Positions 13,113 to 14,994 of a stretch of DNA of 14,994 nt are shown piece after piece. Below the pieces are notes generated by a model. The model was not told where the DNA came from. It saw only the letters and a program-made list of their open reading frames with translations, and searched no databases. Within the stretch, counting starts at the first letter, position 1. Every line of letters begins with the position of its first letter. Origin of the DNA: SURF-21 sp964510515 (lineage in GTDB: Bacteria; Actinomycetota; Geothermincolia; Geothermincolales; RBG-13-55-18). The position numbers and the translations under genes are program-made. The stretch is taken from positions 1 through 14,994 of the forward strand of contig CAZEAU010000041.1 in assembly GCA_964510515.1 (NCBI GenBank), written 5' to 3'.

Positions 13113-14705
13113 ATGCACAGAAAAACGCTCGCGTCGGTCATGGCCCTTTGCCTGTTCACCGTGGCAGCTCTGCTCTGCGCCGGCTGCGGCGGCGCAACCG
13201 TGGCCGAGACGACCATGGAGGAGCCCCGCCTCCACAGCGGGACGATCAGCGGCACGCTCGTAGACGGCGTATGGACCTACAAGGGCGTCCCTTTCGCCGC
13301 GCCGCCCACCGGCGAGCTGCGATGGAAGGAGCCGCAGCCGGTGGAGCCCTGGGACGGCGTGCTCGCCTGCGACGAATACGGACCGGCCTGCCCGCAGCCC
13401 AGGGACTGGGAAGGCGTACCCGATGTGGGACACACCGACGAGGACTGCCTCTATCTCAACGTGTGGACGCCGGCGGAGAACCCCGGCGAGAGGCTCCCGG
13501 TGATGGTGTGGATACACGGCGGGGCTTTCATCATCGGCACCGGCTCCCTGCCCATTTACGACGGGCACTACCTGGCGGAGAAGGGCGTGGTGGTGGTGAC
13601 CATCAACTACCGCGTGGGCCCCTTCGGCTTCCTGGCCCACCCCCTGCTCTCCGCGGAATCGGAGCGGGGCGTATCCGGCAACTATGGCATGCTGGACCAG
13701 GTGGCCGCCTTGGAATGGGTGCAGGAGAACATCGGCGTCTTCGGGGGGGACCCCGGCAACATCACCGTCTTCGGCGAGTCGGCGGGCGGGATGAGCATTC
13801 TCTACCTCATGACCAGCCCCCTGGCCGAGGGCCTTTTCCACCGCGCCGCCGTCCAGAGCGGCCCCATGTTCGACCTCGGCCTGCCCGTCTGCGACTTCCC
13901 CACCCTGGAGCAGGCGGAGAAGACGGGGGAGGCGATATGCAGGAAACTGGGATGCGAAGGCGAGGGGGACGAGCTGGCCGCCCTGCGCGAGGTGACGCCG
14001 GAGGCCTTGATGGAGGCCTCCGCGGGGGACAGCATGTCCTTCATCCCCATCAACCTCAGCCCCAACGTGGACGGGCACTTACTCCTCGAGCAGCCCTTCG
14101 AGGCTTTCGCCGCGGGCAGGCAGTGCGCCGTTCCCCTGCTCACCGGGGTAAACGCAAACGAGGGCACCGGCTTCGTGTCCAACTTCACCCTCGACTATTA
14201 CCGCCATGTGATGAGCTCCCTTTACGGCGACATGGCAAGCGAGGTGGAGTCCCTCTACCCCGCCCAGACCGACACGGAGGCGAACGCATCCGCGCAGAAG
14301 CTGGTGACCGAGATGGGCTTCGCCGCCAGCGCTCGCTTCACCGCGGACAGCATGGACGGGGTGGGCGCCCCCGCCTATCTCTATCTCTTCAACCAGGCCC
14401 CTCAGGACCCCCGCACCCAGCACCTGGGCGTCTACCACGGCCTGGAGGTAATGTACGTGTTCGGGAACCTGGGCAAGGTCGATATGGAGGGCGCCGGCGA
14501 GGCGGACTATGCCCTCTCAGAGGCAGTCATGGCCTACTGGACGTACTTCGCCGCCGGCGGAGACCCCAACGGCGAGGGGGTGCCGCTGTGGCCGGCTTTC
14601 AGCAGCGGGGCAGGCCAGTACCAGGAACTGGGGCAGACCATCTCCACCCGTACCGGCTACTACCCCGAGGCCTACGACCTGGTGAAAAAATTCAAAGGCC
14701 TATAG
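13113..14705 (+). CDS. Type B carboxylesterase, exported lipoprotein
   Basis: A 530-residue alpha/beta hydrolase of the cholinesterase/para-nitrobenzyl esterase family. The N-terminus is a signal peptide ending LLCAGCGG, so Cys25 is a probable lipid-anchor site (the -3 residue is Cys, slightly off the usual lipobox). Family marks: YKGVPFAAPPTGELRW (56-71), EDCLYLNVW (110-118), oxyanion HGGAF (135-139), nucleophile Ser223 in FGESAGG, acid Glu350 in NANEGTGF, and His442 in YHGLEVMYVFGN. The triad is complete and the length normal. It should hydrolyse esters outside the membrane; the substrate is unknown. AGGAGGT (13099-13105) lies 7 nt before the start. It lies between two copies of the dispersed repeat and appears to stand alone. 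Confidence 0.93.
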   Translation: MHRKTLASVMALCLFTVAALLCAGCGGATVAETTMEEPRLHSGTISGTLVDGVWTYKGVPFAAPPTGELRWKEPQPVEPWDGVLACDEYGPACPQPRDWEGVPDVGHTDEDCLYLNVWTPAENPGERLPVMVWIHGGAFIIGTGSLPIYDGHYLAEKGVVVVTINYRVGPFGFLAHPLLSAESERGVSGNYGMLDQVAALEWVQENIGVFGGDPGNITVFGESAGGMSILYLMTSPLAEGLFHRAAVQSGPMFDLGLPVCDFPTLEQAEKTGEAICRKLGCEGEGDELAALREVTPEALMEASAGDSMSFIPINLSPNVDGHLLLEQPFEAFAAGRQCAVPLLTGVNANEGTGFVSNFTLDYYRHVMSSLYGDMASEVESLYPAQTDTEANASAQKLVTEMGFAASARFTADSMDGVGAPAYLYLFNQAPQDPRTQHLGVYHGLEVMYVFGNLGKVDMEGAGEADYALSEAVMAYWTYFAAGGDPNGEGVPLWPAFSSGAGQYQELGQTISTRTGYYPEAYDLVKKFKGL

Positions 14706-14712
14706 ACAGGGG

Positions 14713-14831
14713 GTCTTGTTCTTTGCCTGCTCCGCGACCCGGATGGGGTCAGGTCTTGATCTTTGCCTGCTCCGCTATCTTCCCAGTTCGCACCTGGGGT
14801 TTTGCCTCGCGTTCGCAAGACGTGGCCCCAC
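14713..14831. repeat. Dispersed intergenic repeat, copy B, with a partial copy before it
   Basis: 14736-14831 is the near-identical partner of 12390-12484. Directly before it, 14713-14735 repeats 23 bp of the element's interior (GTCTTG...TGCTCCGC), so two partial units are joined in tandem. The element begins 8 bp after the esterase stop codon. The same orientation in both copies makes them direct repeats bracketing about 2.3 kb. Confidence 0.8.
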
Positions 14832-14994
14832 AGGCGTGAGCGGCATATGTTCTTCCGGACGCCCCTCATGCTCTTCCGAGCGTGTCATCGTAGGGGCCGG
14901 TTCGCATACGGAAGGTGAGGCCCGGTACCGGTACGGGCTCTTCCAGGTAGCTGCACTTGTTGTCAGGTCCCGGCCTTTCACGCCTCCGGCTTAT
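14832..14994. other. Intergenic end of window, no gene seen
   Basis: The last 163 bp show no frame with a ribosome site or family resemblance. A stretch at 14843-14858 (CATATGTTCTTCCGG) resembles ATGTTCTT-containing segments at 12565 and 12645 in the left repeat region, so the repeat's similarity may continue in broken form. A near-palindrome with GTACC/GGTAC and GCCC/GGGC arms lies at 14920-14938. Confidence 0.4.

Overview
The window is GC-rich and densely coded, and looks like one stretch of chromosome from an anaerobic, monoderm-like bacterium. Three features point to anaerobic metabolism and a layered cell wall: a 2[4Fe-4S] ferredoxin, an oxygen-sensitive type of 2-hydroxyacyl-CoA dehydratase/benzoyl-CoA reductase activator, and an SLH-anchored NlpC/P60 wall protein. 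This fits an uncultured high-GC actinobacterial lineage such as the Geothermincolia/OPB41 type, but that is an inference from gene types and GC content, not from a marker gene. I see no rRNA, tRNA, CRISPR array or transposase gene.

Layout. Positions 1-480 hold no convincing gene. They contain a duplicated 40-bp sequence and a perfect 12-bp inverted repeat followed by T6 (terminator or structured leader). Then on the + strand come a small ferredoxin (506-727), a PaaK-like AMP-dependent acyl-CoA ligase with an altered P-loop (1014-2624), glycerol kinase (2640-4157) and a monoacylglycerol lipase (4274-5023). A convergent XRE/cupin regulator (5154-5690, -) follows. Next is an AT-rich regulatory island (about 5700-6069, falling to 30% GC) that precedes a 50-residue protein made of two similar motifs (6070-6222). 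An acetyl-CoA-synthetase-like acyl-CoA synthetase (6493-8430) and an orphan HgdC/BcrAD-type activator (8567-9313) complete the + strand block. Convergent to these, on the - strand, are a zincin-type metallopeptidase (9491-9883) and a large SLH + NlpC/P60 + four-repeat surface protein (9915-12305). The right end holds dispersed and tandem repeats, a decayed cysteine desulfurase fragment (about 12667-13038), a lipoprotein carboxylesterase (13113-14705) and a second copy of the dispersed repeat.

How the genes may work together. The lipase would split monoacylglycerols into glycerol and fatty acid, glycerol kinase would trap the glycerol as glycerol 3-phosphate, and one or both AMP-forming ligases would activate the acid to acyl-CoA. 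The ferredoxin and the ATP-driven activator suggest low-potential electron transfer into CoA-thioester chemistry, but the dehydratase or reductase itself is not in the window. The XRE/cupin protein is a plausible local regulator. The most unusual items are the duplicated-motif small protein behind the AT-rich island, the lipase-kinase-ligase cluster, the ligase P-loop and the 106-residue four-fold repeat of the surface protein.
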